From positions 26,920,234 to 26,984,233 of the forward strand of contig OW386293.2 in assembly GCA_936432065.2 (NCBI GenBank): DNA of 64,000 bases, read 5' to 3'. The DNA is from Rutpela maculata (taxonomy: Eukaryota; Arthropoda; Insecta; Coleoptera; Cerambycidae). This document shows positions 23,809 to 33,510 of the stretch, in pieces (the first letter of the stretch is position 1; every line of letters begins with the position of its first letter). The notes under the pieces were generated by a model. It worked only from the letters and a program-made list of their open reading frames with translations. It did no database searches and was not told the origin of the DNA. A program made the position numbers and the translations under genes.

Positions 23809-24158
23809 TTTTTTTTTTAACTATTTAACGTCGGCCTATTTCCGCTACCAAGGCCTATCACCGACGCCAGGAGACGAGCTACCCCCAACCTGGAATCCGA
23901 ATCTCTTCCCTTAAGAAGAGTAGGGATCTTTTACTTGTCTAACATTTAATAGACAAGGGACCCCCTGCTTTACATCCCCTCCGAAGGATGGGATCCACTA
24001 CGTAATCCTCGTCTGAAATTACGTAACTTCCGAGTATACACTGATATACAAGCCTCTAGAAGGTGGGACGAGAACGCTGTATTTCCCAAGATAGGTGGGT
24101 CGCCCATCCAAGTACTAACCGCGCTCGACGTTGCTTCAATAGAATATCGACTATAATA
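23809..24158 (-). mobile_element. 5S rRNA-derived SINE, copy 1 (5'-truncated)
   Basis: Read on the minus strand, the head carries GTCGAGCGCGG and GGTTAGTACTTGGATGGG followed by a TTGGGAAATACAGCG block. These match the 3' half of 5S rRNA, including the internal box C region. A body of about 230 bp and an A tail (23809-23818) follow. Flanks carry the same 11-mer TAAACTAAGTT at 23798-23808 and 24159-24169, a perfect target duplication. Compared with the copy at 44852-45227, about 45 bp of the 5' end is missing. The body continues beyond any 5S gene, so this is a SINE (SINE3-type), not a 5S gene. Confidence 0.85.
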
Positions 24159-25329
24159 TAAACTAAGTTAGGTTTAAAGTTCATGGTGTAAAACTCTTGC
24201 CTTAGGTTATGTTAGGTATAGAGTTCTTGATTTAAGGTTCTATTAGGATTAGGTTATGTTAGGTTTAATATTCTTGTTTTAAAGTTCTTGGTGTTAGGTG
24301 TTTATTATATTATTAGCAGATAAAAAATAAATAAATATTAATATGACCTACTTCAATCAAAATTAATGGAGGACTCAATCGCATATTTATGATTGATAAT
24401 TAATGTATGGCAGCCATATTGGATATATTTGAAAAATCCAGAGAATTTGTTCCTTCTCAAATTTTTTAATAATTCTTAGGAATAGCCTTTTTAGTTTAAT
24501 GCGTTTAATTTAATTTTAAATTAGTTTTATCATCTTATTGCCGCCATATTGGATCCGCCATCTTGAATTTCTTCCTGGAACTTGTACTTATCAGAAATAT
24601 TCAAAACTTCTCGGCATAAACTTTAACGAAAATATTTCATTTTTCATATTTTTTTAGCATTTTATAGCCGCCATTGATTCCGCCATCTTAAGGTTGGTTT
24701 ATGACAATTTGGATATCAGATTCGTAATCAGCGATCTGAAAAACCCCCCGAGTAACAAGACTTATGGAAACTGGATTAGAAAAAAAAATTTTTTTTAAAG
24801 TTTTATTAAGATTTAAATAAAAAATGGACATTTGGTTAAGCTCAATAATTTTGTTTAGCATAATTCAAAAATCGGGTCCCTTAAGTGTTTTTGAAATTAA
24901 ATAACGAGTACTTAAAAAAAATTATCCCAGTCGGTTGCGAAGTGCTCTAAATAATTTTGAACGAAAAAATTACGATTCGTGCCACTGTGTGCCGTATGAA
25001 ATAGATATTTACGTGACAGTTATTTATATTTTCATTAAATTTCTCTTCTAAAAATAATTCCAATTCATAAAATATTTATATGTGTGTCCCATGTCAAGTT
25101 TGTATCCTTATATGATGTAGTGCGCTTCGAATTTTATTTTTTTTTCGAAGTGTTGCACCAAATTTTTTCTAACGCAACTTTTATGAGTAATAGTGCACAT
25201 AAAGTATTACAACATATATTATTTCAGTGATTGTAAGTCATAGAGAACACGGAAATATTAATTATTATATTTTTTAATGACGTGGGTAATTATTCTAAAA
25301 ATTAAAAAAAAAAATATAAAATATACTCT

Positions 25330-25451
25330 TTAGGGTTACCTGAAACCTCCCGTTGGATTTACCTCTCTAGCTCAATTAGTTTTCGATATGTTAGGGTTAC
25401 CTGAAACCTCCCGTTGGATTTACCTCTCTAGCTCAATTAGTTTTCGATATG
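25330..25451 (+). repeat. Perfect 61-bp tandem duplication
   Basis: The unit beginning TTAGGGTTACCTGAAACC and ending TTTTCGATATG occurs at 25330-25390 and again at 25391-25451 without a visible mismatch. The opposite arm of the palindrome has it once (about 22697-22756), so the duplication arose in this arm after the palindrome formed. Confidence 0.9.
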
Positions 25452-25791
25452 TCTCTTTGAACGATAGTCATGCATGCGCTCATTTTTTTCCATATCTCAA
25501 GGTCAAAGCGGAGTACGGCGGCAAAACACTTATAAATCGCGTTCATACATCAAGTTGATATTAAAATATAAGTTTCGACATTTGGGGGCCGACTCGTCAT
25601 GCTTATCCGGCTAAACCCTTTGAATACCGAAAATTTTATTAACATTCTAAGACAAGAAATAGAGCCCTTTGTAGACAATATGCCTGTAAGACAATTTCAA
25701 AGATTAATTTACCAACACGATGACGCCCCAGCTCATACGTCAAATGAAACATGAAATTACTGAAATGCTCAATTTGGGGAGGATTGGATAT

Positions 25792-25895
25792 GTATCTATA
25801 TATCACTCAGAACTAGTTTGTCAACTAGTTAGCTAAGTTAACTATATTGATAACTAACAAACAATGAAACAGCTTAGATATTGTTTAATTTTTAG
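25792..25895 (+). other. Probable intron in the mariner transposase
   Basis: Between EMLNLGRIG and GNNGPILWPARSP the reading frame is interrupted by about 104 bp that begin GTATCTATA and end TTTAATTTTTAG. This is a plausible GT-AG intron with a pyrimidine-biased end. Tc1/mariner genes usually lack introns, so a small insertion that chances to have GT-AG ends is the alternative. Confidence 0.45.
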
Positions 25896-26669
25896 GAAAT
25901 AATGGTCCTATTTTGTGGCCAGCTAGATCTCCCGATATAACCCCTGCCGACTTTTGGCTTTTATTTAAAAAATACTACATATAGAGAAGGTTCGAATAAC
26001 ATAGAAAAATTGGAAAACTAAACATTAGCTGTGTTTTGGACAACAACTCCTATCATGATTGGAAATGCAACAAATGCTGTAAGAAGAAGGTGTCAAAAAT
26101 GCATAGATGTCAATGGAAGACAATTCGAACATTTATTGTAGTTTTCCTATTTTTGGCAAAATTATTTTATATTTTAAGAAGTGTTGTTGTTAACAGTTTC
26201 CCATGGCCTCCTTACAAATATATTAAATTTTTCGAAAATTAACCACTTTTTCTAGAGATAAATATGACATGTATTCCGTTGGATAGCTAATTTAAGTTGT
26301 GATCGAGTAATGAAATAATTTCCATGGTGTTCCATTTAAAGAACACAAGTTATTTCTATATCTCGAAAACTGAGGCATGCATAATTTTCTTCTTATCAGC
26401 AGTGGATTCTACTCAAGAAAGTGCCTTAAGAATGTGTCACTCGATTTTCGATTCGACACTTGGTAATTGAGATATAGAGGTCATCCGAAAATGCCAATTT
26501 TACAAAAACGCTTGGTGGCTCGGTGGTCGAAAAAGATAGACGACCGCGGTTTGAGCCATTATTTGTTTCTCCAAAATCGAGCTCGAGACACCTATACTGG
26601 TTTCTGTCTACCTGCCATAGTTTTATAGAATACCTTAAATCCCTTCTAATTTGGTTCGCCCTGTACAAG

Positions 26670-28238
26670 CGCATAAGTAACTGTCATATTCACAAACTTC
26701 GGTAACTGGAAATTTTCTGCATTTTCGGGCTTATTTTAACGTAAATAAAGTGCACCTATATTTGCATAATCCAAGTCAAGAGACTGTAATGAGACCTTTT
26801 TCTGTCCGTCACCATCGTCAACTGGTGCGTAGAAGTTGTTGAGTTCTCCCACTCTACAATCGGTTAATTTGTTTTAGCAGCAGTCCGAGTCACGAGCCTG
26901 CAGATAGTCCCCAACAAATGACAGACAAAGACAGACGTGACTATACAGCGGAGGTAAGTAATAAGAGCAGTAAGTAACAACTTGGTTGATACTAGGGACC
27001 TGGACTAATCATTTTTTCTTTTACAGCTTTCTATAATTATTTTGTTTCGATGGGGAGAAACCACTTCTTATGCTCTCAGTACATCCGGCGTTGCTGCTTC
27101 AACTGGGTGAACTAAGACGTATGTTCCTATACGTTCTTAGTACGGCTGGCGTAGGAGACTCAACTGGACGAACTGAGATGTACGTCGTGGTCCAACCCTG
27201 CCTTGTTTCAGCTTAAATGATACGGTGTATTAGGTCTTGGTATTAGCGAAATTTTAAAACCTGTTAGGAATTTGCTTCGTGAATATTTGTTGTTTTGCTT
27301 CCTCATCCCTGGTATTCCTGCACTGTCTGTAAAATCACTAATTTCACCGCTTGCTCTGCTAATCCATCGTTTCCTATCATACCGCTCTGTTAATCGTATA
27401 ATTCGTGTCACCAGATTATAGCTGACGTCATAGTATAGTTTTGCCGTAGCCTACACGTAGCCTTAGTTTCCGCCATAGTAGTGAAGGTTCTGGTAATATT
27501 AAAAGTAACATCGGGGACCTGTAGAATTGTATAGACTACGTTTTGGTAGTAATAAAGATTATTGTATTCCGAATTGTACGTTTTACAGATATGTGTGTGA
27601 AAAGTCTAATATTCCCTTTTGGCCCAATGGGCATTTCCGTTTCTTCATAGTAGCTAGTCAAGCCTTTCTTCTCTGGCTTCACTGCTATTGCTAGGTGTCA
27701 AAGTGATACTTCGTAGCTTCACATTTTGATAAGTTCTTTATAGCAATAACAAAGAACAAATAAACCAATTCATTATTCCCTTTTTGAGTAAAAGCGAGTT
27801 AGATGAAAATATTTAAAGAATTAATCTACTTGACGAATCGTTATGAAATTCAATAAGGAACTAATCTGCTAGTAGAACCAAAAAAATCAAGTCGATCCGG
27901 TAAGAAACGCTACTGTAGAGTGTTTCCATGCGTACCTGCATACACACAGACAAACTGAGGGAGACCTGAGGCAATTTTCCAATAGCAATTTTAGATCAAT
28001 GAGATCAGATCAATCTAAAATGGGTATTATTTTTTTATAGTAAAACGTCCCCTTTCGAAAAAGCTACAATTAAAAATCGATTATTTGCAGAATTAACCAA
28101 TTAAAACGACTGCGTGCTGGCGCTCTGAGCGACAATAGAGCAGACACAAGCAGAATATACCATAAATTATAAAAATAAAGAAAATTATACCGAATCTAAA
28201 ACTTTAATAATTAATTGAAATTTAAATTATATTATAAT
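26670..28238. other. No gene recognised; spliced-transcript-like signals
   Basis: No protein family was recognised. CGGAGGTAAGTAA at about 26948-26960 is a strong 5' splice-site match and TTTTTCTTTTACAG at about 27013-27026 a good 3' site. AATAAAG occurs at about 27550. Two imperfect direct repeats of about 58 bp lie at 27070-27190 (CTCAGTAC-TCCGGCGT.. and CTTAGTAC-GCTGGCGT..). These could belong to a host transcript or an LTR-type element. Neither can be shown. Confidence 0.3.
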
Positions 28239-28793
28239 CCAAGCAACGAATGCTCCAAAAAGGGTGTAGAGGGAAATGTTAGGGACAGAAAATTTGACTT
28301 CAGAACTTTGTTTGGACTAGTCTGGAGATGAACATATCAAAAGTCCCCACTCCTAGGTGGTGAGCGGGGGGGGGGGGGGGGCATTTTAAAAAATTTAAAA
28401 ATTTAATGCTCTACAACTTCTTTTTCACGACTTTTTCGTGGGAACAACATTTGAAGAGTTATCTTAACAAATAGAGCAAAAAACGTGAGGCGAAAAAATT
28501 GTTTTTCGCAATTTCCGAATTTCGAGGGCGGATATCCTGAGAACAACATATCGACAAATGTAAGTAGTGATTCTTGTAGCAAATTTTGTCAGCTTCAAGC
28601 CGCTACGACGAATAGTTTCCGAGATATAAGCGAAAAAACAAAAAAAATTGGACTTTTAAAATGCCCCCTCCCCCCCGCTCCGCACCTAGGAGTGGGGACT
28701 TTTGATATGTTCATCTCCAGTCTAGTCCAAACAAAGTTCCGATGTCAAATTTTCTGTCCCTAAAATTTCCCTCTATAATCATTCGTTGCCTGG
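28239..28793. mobile_element. Foldback element, 555 bp
   Basis: The ends are CCAAGCAACGAATG and, inverted, CATTCGTTGCCTGG. Arms of about 150 bp (28239-28392 and 28652-28793) contain the shared block CTAGGAGTGGGGACTTTTGA or its complement, with a G17-like homopolymer at about 28365-28381 opposite a C-rich run. The loop is about 260 bp and non-coding. No clear target duplication. It directly abuts the next palindrome. Confidence 0.75.
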
Positions 28794-28795
28794 CC

Positions 28796-30748
28796 TATTA
28801 CACAGCCCCACAAAAAAAAGAAAAACTTTTGGAACTGCTATCGAGACAACTGGATCCCCATGTAATTTTCGCCGCTGAATCCGAATCCGAAGTCAAAAAA
28901 AATCGTACACCCCCAAAATCATTAGCTAGAGCCAAAAAACACCCCTGCAATGGGGTAAAAAGCAGATTAAGCTACGAGAATAGTTGTTACATCTCAATCC
29001 ATCGAATTATACAAATTAAGGTCAAAAAGCAGCGTACCTACAATAATTATGAAACACACCCAGAGAGGGGGAAAACTAACCCCCATATATAAAAAAATCG
29101 ATCCAAAACTGCAATGACTGCTGAAAAAGCTCGAAATGTCTAAGTTTTGTTAAAGTGATAAGATCAGATCCGACGTAATCTTCATAAACTGCCAATATGG
29201 GGTTGAGAACAACCTTTAAAGGACACGAGAAAAACAAGAAAAAACGTAAAATCCAACAGGATTTCTATTTTCACGGATGCTACGATTGGCTGAAATTGCG
29301 TGGTACTCTAAAATAGAACTAGAAACTTACGTACCATCAACGTCCTACAATGTCAACTCTCAGAGGGTGTGAAAACTAGCCCCTATGTAAGATTTAACTA
29401 TAAAAAGTTACAGTGACTTTTTTTTATGGCATTAGGAGTTATCCATGCAGCCAGGCAGAGACAGTGACTTCTATAAAAATTCGAAACACCTGCATTGTGT
29501 GGAAGTGAGAAAACTAGACTATGTTCAACGCTGAGCTTGAAAGCCACCACCACGGGGTTGCGAGATGCCACCCCTATATCCGTGGGATGCTGGAAAAACA
29601 GAGAGAAACTAACCGGATTTACATTTTTATGGATGCAAAAATCGTGTTGTACACTTAGAGTTTGAAACTCATGTCCTATCAATGTTATTAAGTAACACTC
29701 CCAGAAAGGATGTAAACTACCGCCATTCAAGATGCAACGAAAAAAATGTTGCAGTGACTACTGAAAAAGCTTGTTGCTTATTCGTTTCGAGTTTTTCAAA
29801 AGTCACTGTATCTTTTTATAGTTGTTTCTTACACAGGGATTAGTTTTCACCCCTTAGAGGAGTGGAATTGAATAACAACAGTGGTACGTGACTTTGAAGT
29901 CTAACTTTGAGTACTACGCAATTTTAACCAATCATAGCATCCATAAAAATGGAAATACTTTTATCTATGTTTTTTTTATCGTTTTATTCGTGTCATTTAA
30001 GATAAGAGGTGATTTCTGGTAGCGCTGTTGGGGTAGTTTGTAATAATTAAGCCAAAACTACTGCAGACTCTTCTCACATTTACAAACCTAAAGAGTTTCG
30101 AGTTTTTTCGAGGGTCACTGCAGCTTTTTTCAAGTTGAGTCTTGAATGTGGGTAGTTTTCACACTCTCTGAGGGTTGACACTGTAGGACGTTGATGGTAC
30201 GTAAGTTTCTAGTTCTATTTTAGAGTACTATGCAATTTCAGCCAATCATAGTATCCATGAAAATAGAAATCCTGTTGAATTTAACGTTTTTATTGTTTTT
30301 CTTGTGTTATTTAATTTAAACTCAGGGGGGTGGTTGTTCTCAGCCCTATAGGAGTAGATTATGAAGATTACATCGGACCTGATGCAGTTTCTTATCACTT
30401 TGACAAAACTTAGACATTTCGAGCTTTATCAGCAGTCATTGCTGTTTTGGATCGATTTTTTTATATATGGGGGCTAGTTTTGCTCCCCTCCCTGGGGGTG
30501 TGTTTCATATCTATTATATGTACGCTGCTGTTTAACCTTAATTTGTATAATTCGATGTAACAACTATTCTCGTAGCTTAATCTTCTTTTTACCCAATTCC
30601 AGGGGTGTTTTTTGGCTCTAGCTAATGATTTTGGGGGTGTACAATTTTTTTTGACCTCGGATTCGGATTCAGCGTCGAAAATTACATAGGGATACAGTTA
30701 TCTCGATAGCAGTTCCAAAAATTTTTTTTTGTGGAGCTGTGTTATACA
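28796..30748. mobile_element. Palindromic element, about 1.95 kb
   Basis: Long inverted arms, about 28796-29720 and 29830-30748, with a centre near 29770. The tips read TTACACAGCCCCACAAA and, inverted, TTTGTGGAGCTGTG. Shared internal blocks include CATTAGCTAGAGCC, GAATAGTTGTTACATC and AAGCTCGAAATGTCTAAG. Arms are diverged by scattered substitutions. ORFs at 28742-29092 and 29398-29730 are chance frames in repeat DNA. It lies between the 555-bp foldback and the large TIR element. Confidence 0.8.
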
Positions 30749-31135
30749 TGTCCCACTTTCATGGACCCTCATATCTTGCTCCTCTGATATCCGATTATTT
30801 TGAAATTTTGGTGGTGAATATATACCTATAAAGTGAGTCTTTAAACTTAACCACATTTGATTTTAGTAAGAGACGTCCGATTCTAGGATGGAAAAAGGGA
30901 GTCAATTTTCCAAAAAAAAAATATTAGCGATTTTTTTAGAAAAAGACTAGTAAGATATTCTTAATCAGCATCTTTAGAAACCCCTTTGTACTAGATTATA
31001 TCGTAGTGGTGTTCGAGATAGGGACTGTCAAAAAAATAATTTTTTCAACTAAAAATAATGTTTAGGTACCTGTAAACCGGATTCTCAAATAAAAAACATG
31101 TATTCTTCATTTTTTGTTCAGAATAACGTATTGTG

Positions 31136-31323
31136 CTAGTAACGGTTGACGAATGTAGACCAGAAGGTGTTAGAAGAAGACTTTTTTAAATAGTCGACGT
31201 CAAAATTTAATGACATCCCCAGGACTATTTAGGTGAGTTTTCCTTTGTCACATTAGATTTGAAAAATAAAACAGAGCACATTGATATTATCAAACCATCA
31301 CAGATCATCAACCACCAATAAAA
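31136..31323. mobile_element. 188-bp segment with perfect 14-bp target duplication
   Basis: The 14-mer AATAACGTATTGTG occurs at 31122-31135 and 31324-31337. The 188 bp between them is absent from the matching right TIR of element B. The 14-bp duplication and an A-rich end (ACCAATAAAA) fit LINE-machinery retroposition of a short RNA or processed transcript fragment in plus orientation. No tRNA, 5S or 7SL similarity is seen. Confidence 0.65.
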
Positions 31324-31484
31324 AATAACGTATTGTGTTTGAATTGATTTTACAACAAAATAATTATTTAATTAATAAAGCAAAAATTCTAATTGGTCCA
31401 CACCTACCATTTTTCTAACAAATAATCTTCAACAAAGACCTAAATAAGCCATGAAAACAAAAGTCATTGCAAGTGTTAATTTAA

Positions 31485-32225
31485 TTATATAATTCTTTGC
31501 GTTTCTATATAACCACCATCATTCCGAATACATTGCTCAATCCTTTTTCTTATATGGCGTATAACTTTTCTAATCTCAGCCGGAGTGATTTCAACACATG
31601 CCTGTCTAATTCTGATCACTAACTCTTCTTGGCGACTTGGTCTGCTCTTATACACTACATTTTTTTTAAACGACCCCACAAATAGGAATCAAGTGGTGTC
31701 AGGTGCGGAGACCTAGAGGAAACTCCTGCACATGAATCCTTAAACATGTCCATCTACCTGGAAAATTGTCTTTTAGCCAACCCCTTGCAACGTTATGAGT
31801 CGGGGCACCATCAAATGATAATACAAGTCTCTTCTGACATATTGCGGCAGATTAATGAGAAAAGGTTGAATTTCATTTTGCAACAAATTTGAATACGGAA
31901 TGAAAAAAGGCCCAATAATCTGGTCATTCCATAAACCACACCAAACGTTAACTCTTGACACATATTGCCTTTTAGTACTCATAAACCAGTGGGGATTTTC
32001 GTCACCAAAAAATAGCAATTCTAGGAAGATACTATCCCATTGGAGGTAAATATTGCCTCATCAGAAAATATGACGTTTTTCAGAAAATTTATATTGTTTA
32101 AAAATTTACCCTGGTCCTAAAAACAGAAATCCAATCCTCTGTCTGTATCACCATCTTCTAGGTTATGTAAATATTTTGGCTTGAATGCTCTTTTTCTGTT
32201 TTTTCAAGCAACACATTATCAACAA
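31485..32225 (-). pseudogene. Mariner-like (DDE_3) transposase of element B
   Basis: On the minus strand, LDFCF near 32130, VIFSDEAIFTSNG at about 32072-32035 (first catalytic Asp), DENPHWFMSTKRQYVSRVNV and WCGLWNDQIIGPFF follow in order. The DGAPTHN region (second Asp) lies near 31805-31785 and LTPLDSYLWG near 31690. The C-terminus GSFKKNVVYKSRPSRQEELV to CIRNDGGYIET ends at a TAA at 31485. At least two frameshifts separate these blocks. Catalytic residues are visible although the gene is broken, so decay is moderate. The N-terminal DNA-binding part is missing. Confidence 0.8.
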
Positions 32226-32540
32226 CAAATTAACACTTGTAGTAACTTTTGTTTTCAAGGCTTACTTAGCTTTACTGAAGATTATTTATTAGAAAAATGA
32301 TATGTATGTACAAATTAGAATTTTTGCCTTATTAAATAAATAATTATTTTGTTGTAAAATCAGTTCTGAACAAAAAATGAAGAATATATTTCTTTCATTT
32401 GAGAATCGTTTTATAGTCCACGCAAATTAGACTTTTTAGGATATAAAATTCATATACAAATTATATTTGGGCTATGTATAGTTCATAGGAGTAGAATTAA
32501 GGATCCGAAGAGTTCCCACCTTATCCGTTGATGGAAACAC

Positions 32541-33025
32541 CTTTTTCTGAAATCGATCGGGAATGCCTACATTTTCGGCGCGATTTTAAAGCGAAAAATG
32601 CACAATTCCAGTATTTTAGTCCGTTGCTAGGAAACTATCAGAAAACAGACCGGAAAAGATCCGTTGCCAAGCAACGATCAACAAAGCCGTACGGGAATGT
32701 TACTTCCCGGCCTAGGCCGGGAAGTAACATTCCCGTACGGTTTTTTATATATATTTTAATATGTTAATATTTTTGATTTTTATACGTTTAAAATAGTATT
32801 GATTGTGATTTCAGAACAATTTTTTTTTAATGTTTATATTTTTGATTTTTATACGTTTAAAATAGTATTTATTGTGATTTCAGAAAAAATAGTATGTGTA
32901 CTTCGGTGTGAAAGCACATTCCCAGACTTCGATGCTTGTTGGCCTCGGCTAGCGCCTCGGCCAACAATTGCATCGTCGTCCGAGAATGTATCGCTTTCAC
33001 ACCTAGATACACAATATACTATTTT
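32541..33025. mobile_element. 485-bp insertion rich in small palindromes
   Basis: This segment has no counterpart in the right arm of element A: the arm is continuous at about 35265-35275. It contains a 54-bp perfect palindrome (32687-32740), CCGTTGCCAAGCAACG, and two direct copies of a ~40-bp unit at about 32773-32815 and 32843-32883 (TTGATTTTTATACGTTT..). There is also a longer foldback at about 32884-33025 centred on CCTCGGCTAGCGCCTCGG. It is non-coding and of unknown class. Confidence 0.65.
32687..32740. repeat. 54-bp perfect palindrome
   Basis: CCGTACGGGAATGTTACTTC is followed by its own perfect complement with no spacer, centred on CCTAGG between 32713 and 32714. As RNA or single-stranded DNA it would form a 27-bp stem. 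GC content is well above the surroundings. Confidence 0.95.
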
Positions 33026-33510
33026 GGGGAGAAAAACCACCCCCAGACGGGACTTAGTTACGGTTATTCTCATTTTTCTTGGGATCCGTCATTCCCACGA
33101 AAAACAGGTATAGGAACAAAAATATTCTTCATTAAATTTTACACAAAAAAAGTTCTTTTGGTCGATTTACGTACTCCCCACCGTTTTCTCGCTATCGACG
33201 TTCATAGTAGGGGGTAGTTTGGACCGCTCGCGCTCGGCGAAAAATCGGTGGTACACGATTTTTCACAGCGAATATCTTCGAAACGGCTACTTTAACGTCA
33301 AAAATGGTTATAATAAAACTTGTAGAGCGGATTCTCCTCTACAAGAGTCATCTTGTACTTTTCTTTTTTATTATTATTTTTGTTGAATTTTCTCGCTTTT
33401 TTCAAGGATAGGCACTTTGTAATAATATGACCATGAGGTAGAGGTCTCGATTCGTTTTATTTGTAAGTGGTTTCCCCTGTAGGCCTATTCCACTGTCATT
33501 ATTGTCGGTT

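Larger units (their letters stand above)
22519..25622. mobile_element. Large palindromic element (3.1 kb) nested in the mariner transposase
   Basis: Left arm about 22519-23615 and right arm about 24372-25622 are inverted copies over more than 1.1 kb. Both tips read AAAGGGTTTAGCCGG or its complement. Shared internal blocks include GACGAGTCGGCCCCCAAAT, GTACTCCGCTTTGA, the ATGGCGGC blocks and TTACTCGGGGGG. The loop (about 23616-24371) contains the 5S-derived SINE and a TTAGGTTA-type degenerate repeat. No protein is encoded. The right arm carries an extra 61-bp tandem duplication. It interrupts a reading frame, so it is a later insertion. The exact target duplication is unclear because the tips are AT-rich. 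Confidence 0.85.
22252..26141 (+). pseudogene. Mariner-like (DDE_3) transposase, split by a 3.1-kb insertion
   Basis: Left part (22252-22518): PNDIQKRLDFCQWFWRQCNE, then TNEAHISSAEIF (first catalytic region, expected TDEA) and VWCGFIGYHI. Right part resumes at 25619 with LNTENFINILRQEIEPF and IYQHDDAPAHTS (second aspartate). A GT-AG gap at 25792-25895 follows, then GPILWPARSPDITPADFWLL (third acidic region). The C-terminal CIDVNGRQFEHLL ends at a TAG near 26139. The N-terminal helix-turn-helix is missing or decayed. TNEA in place of TDEA would remove the first catalytic aspartate. Several stops are present. Confidence 0.8.
21896..26666 (+). mobile_element. Mariner-like element with ~340-bp TIRs, host of a nested insertion
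   Basis: The outer ends share ACAGGG(T/C)G(G/A)ACCA, with a TA next to the right end. Left TIR about 21902-22240 and right TIR about 26320-26664 match over about 340 bp (for example ATAGGTGTC, CGATTTTCCAGAAACAAA, GAGTAACACATTCTTAA and AAGAACACAAGTTAT, allowing for decay). The right TIR has an extra 25-30 bp near its tip. Inside is a DDE_3-type transposase pseudogene, split by the palindromic element at 22519-25622. Subtracting that insertion leaves an element of about 1.67 kb. Confidence 0.8.
31071..32417 (-). mobile_element. Mariner-like element B inserted in the left arm of element A
   Basis: It interrupts the TIR of element A between the blocks that are contiguous at 35395-35425. A TA lies at each boundary (GGTA at the left, TTTATAG at the right), as expected for Tc1/mariner. 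Its own TIRs are long: left about 31078-31480, right about 32225-32410. Shared blocks are CGATTCTCAAAT, TTCTTCATTTTTTGTTCAGAA and TTTTACAACAAAATAATTATTT. The left TIR carries an extra 188-bp insertion. The transposase pseudogene is on the minus strand. Confidence 0.75.

Noticed and set aside
28742..29092. A 116-codon ORF as a gene
   Set aside because: It crosses the boundary between two palindromic elements and has no family resemblance. It is a chance frame in repeats.
28796..30748. Long terminal repeats of an LTR retrotransposon
   Set aside because: The repeats are inverted, not direct, and no gag, pol or primer-binding site is present.
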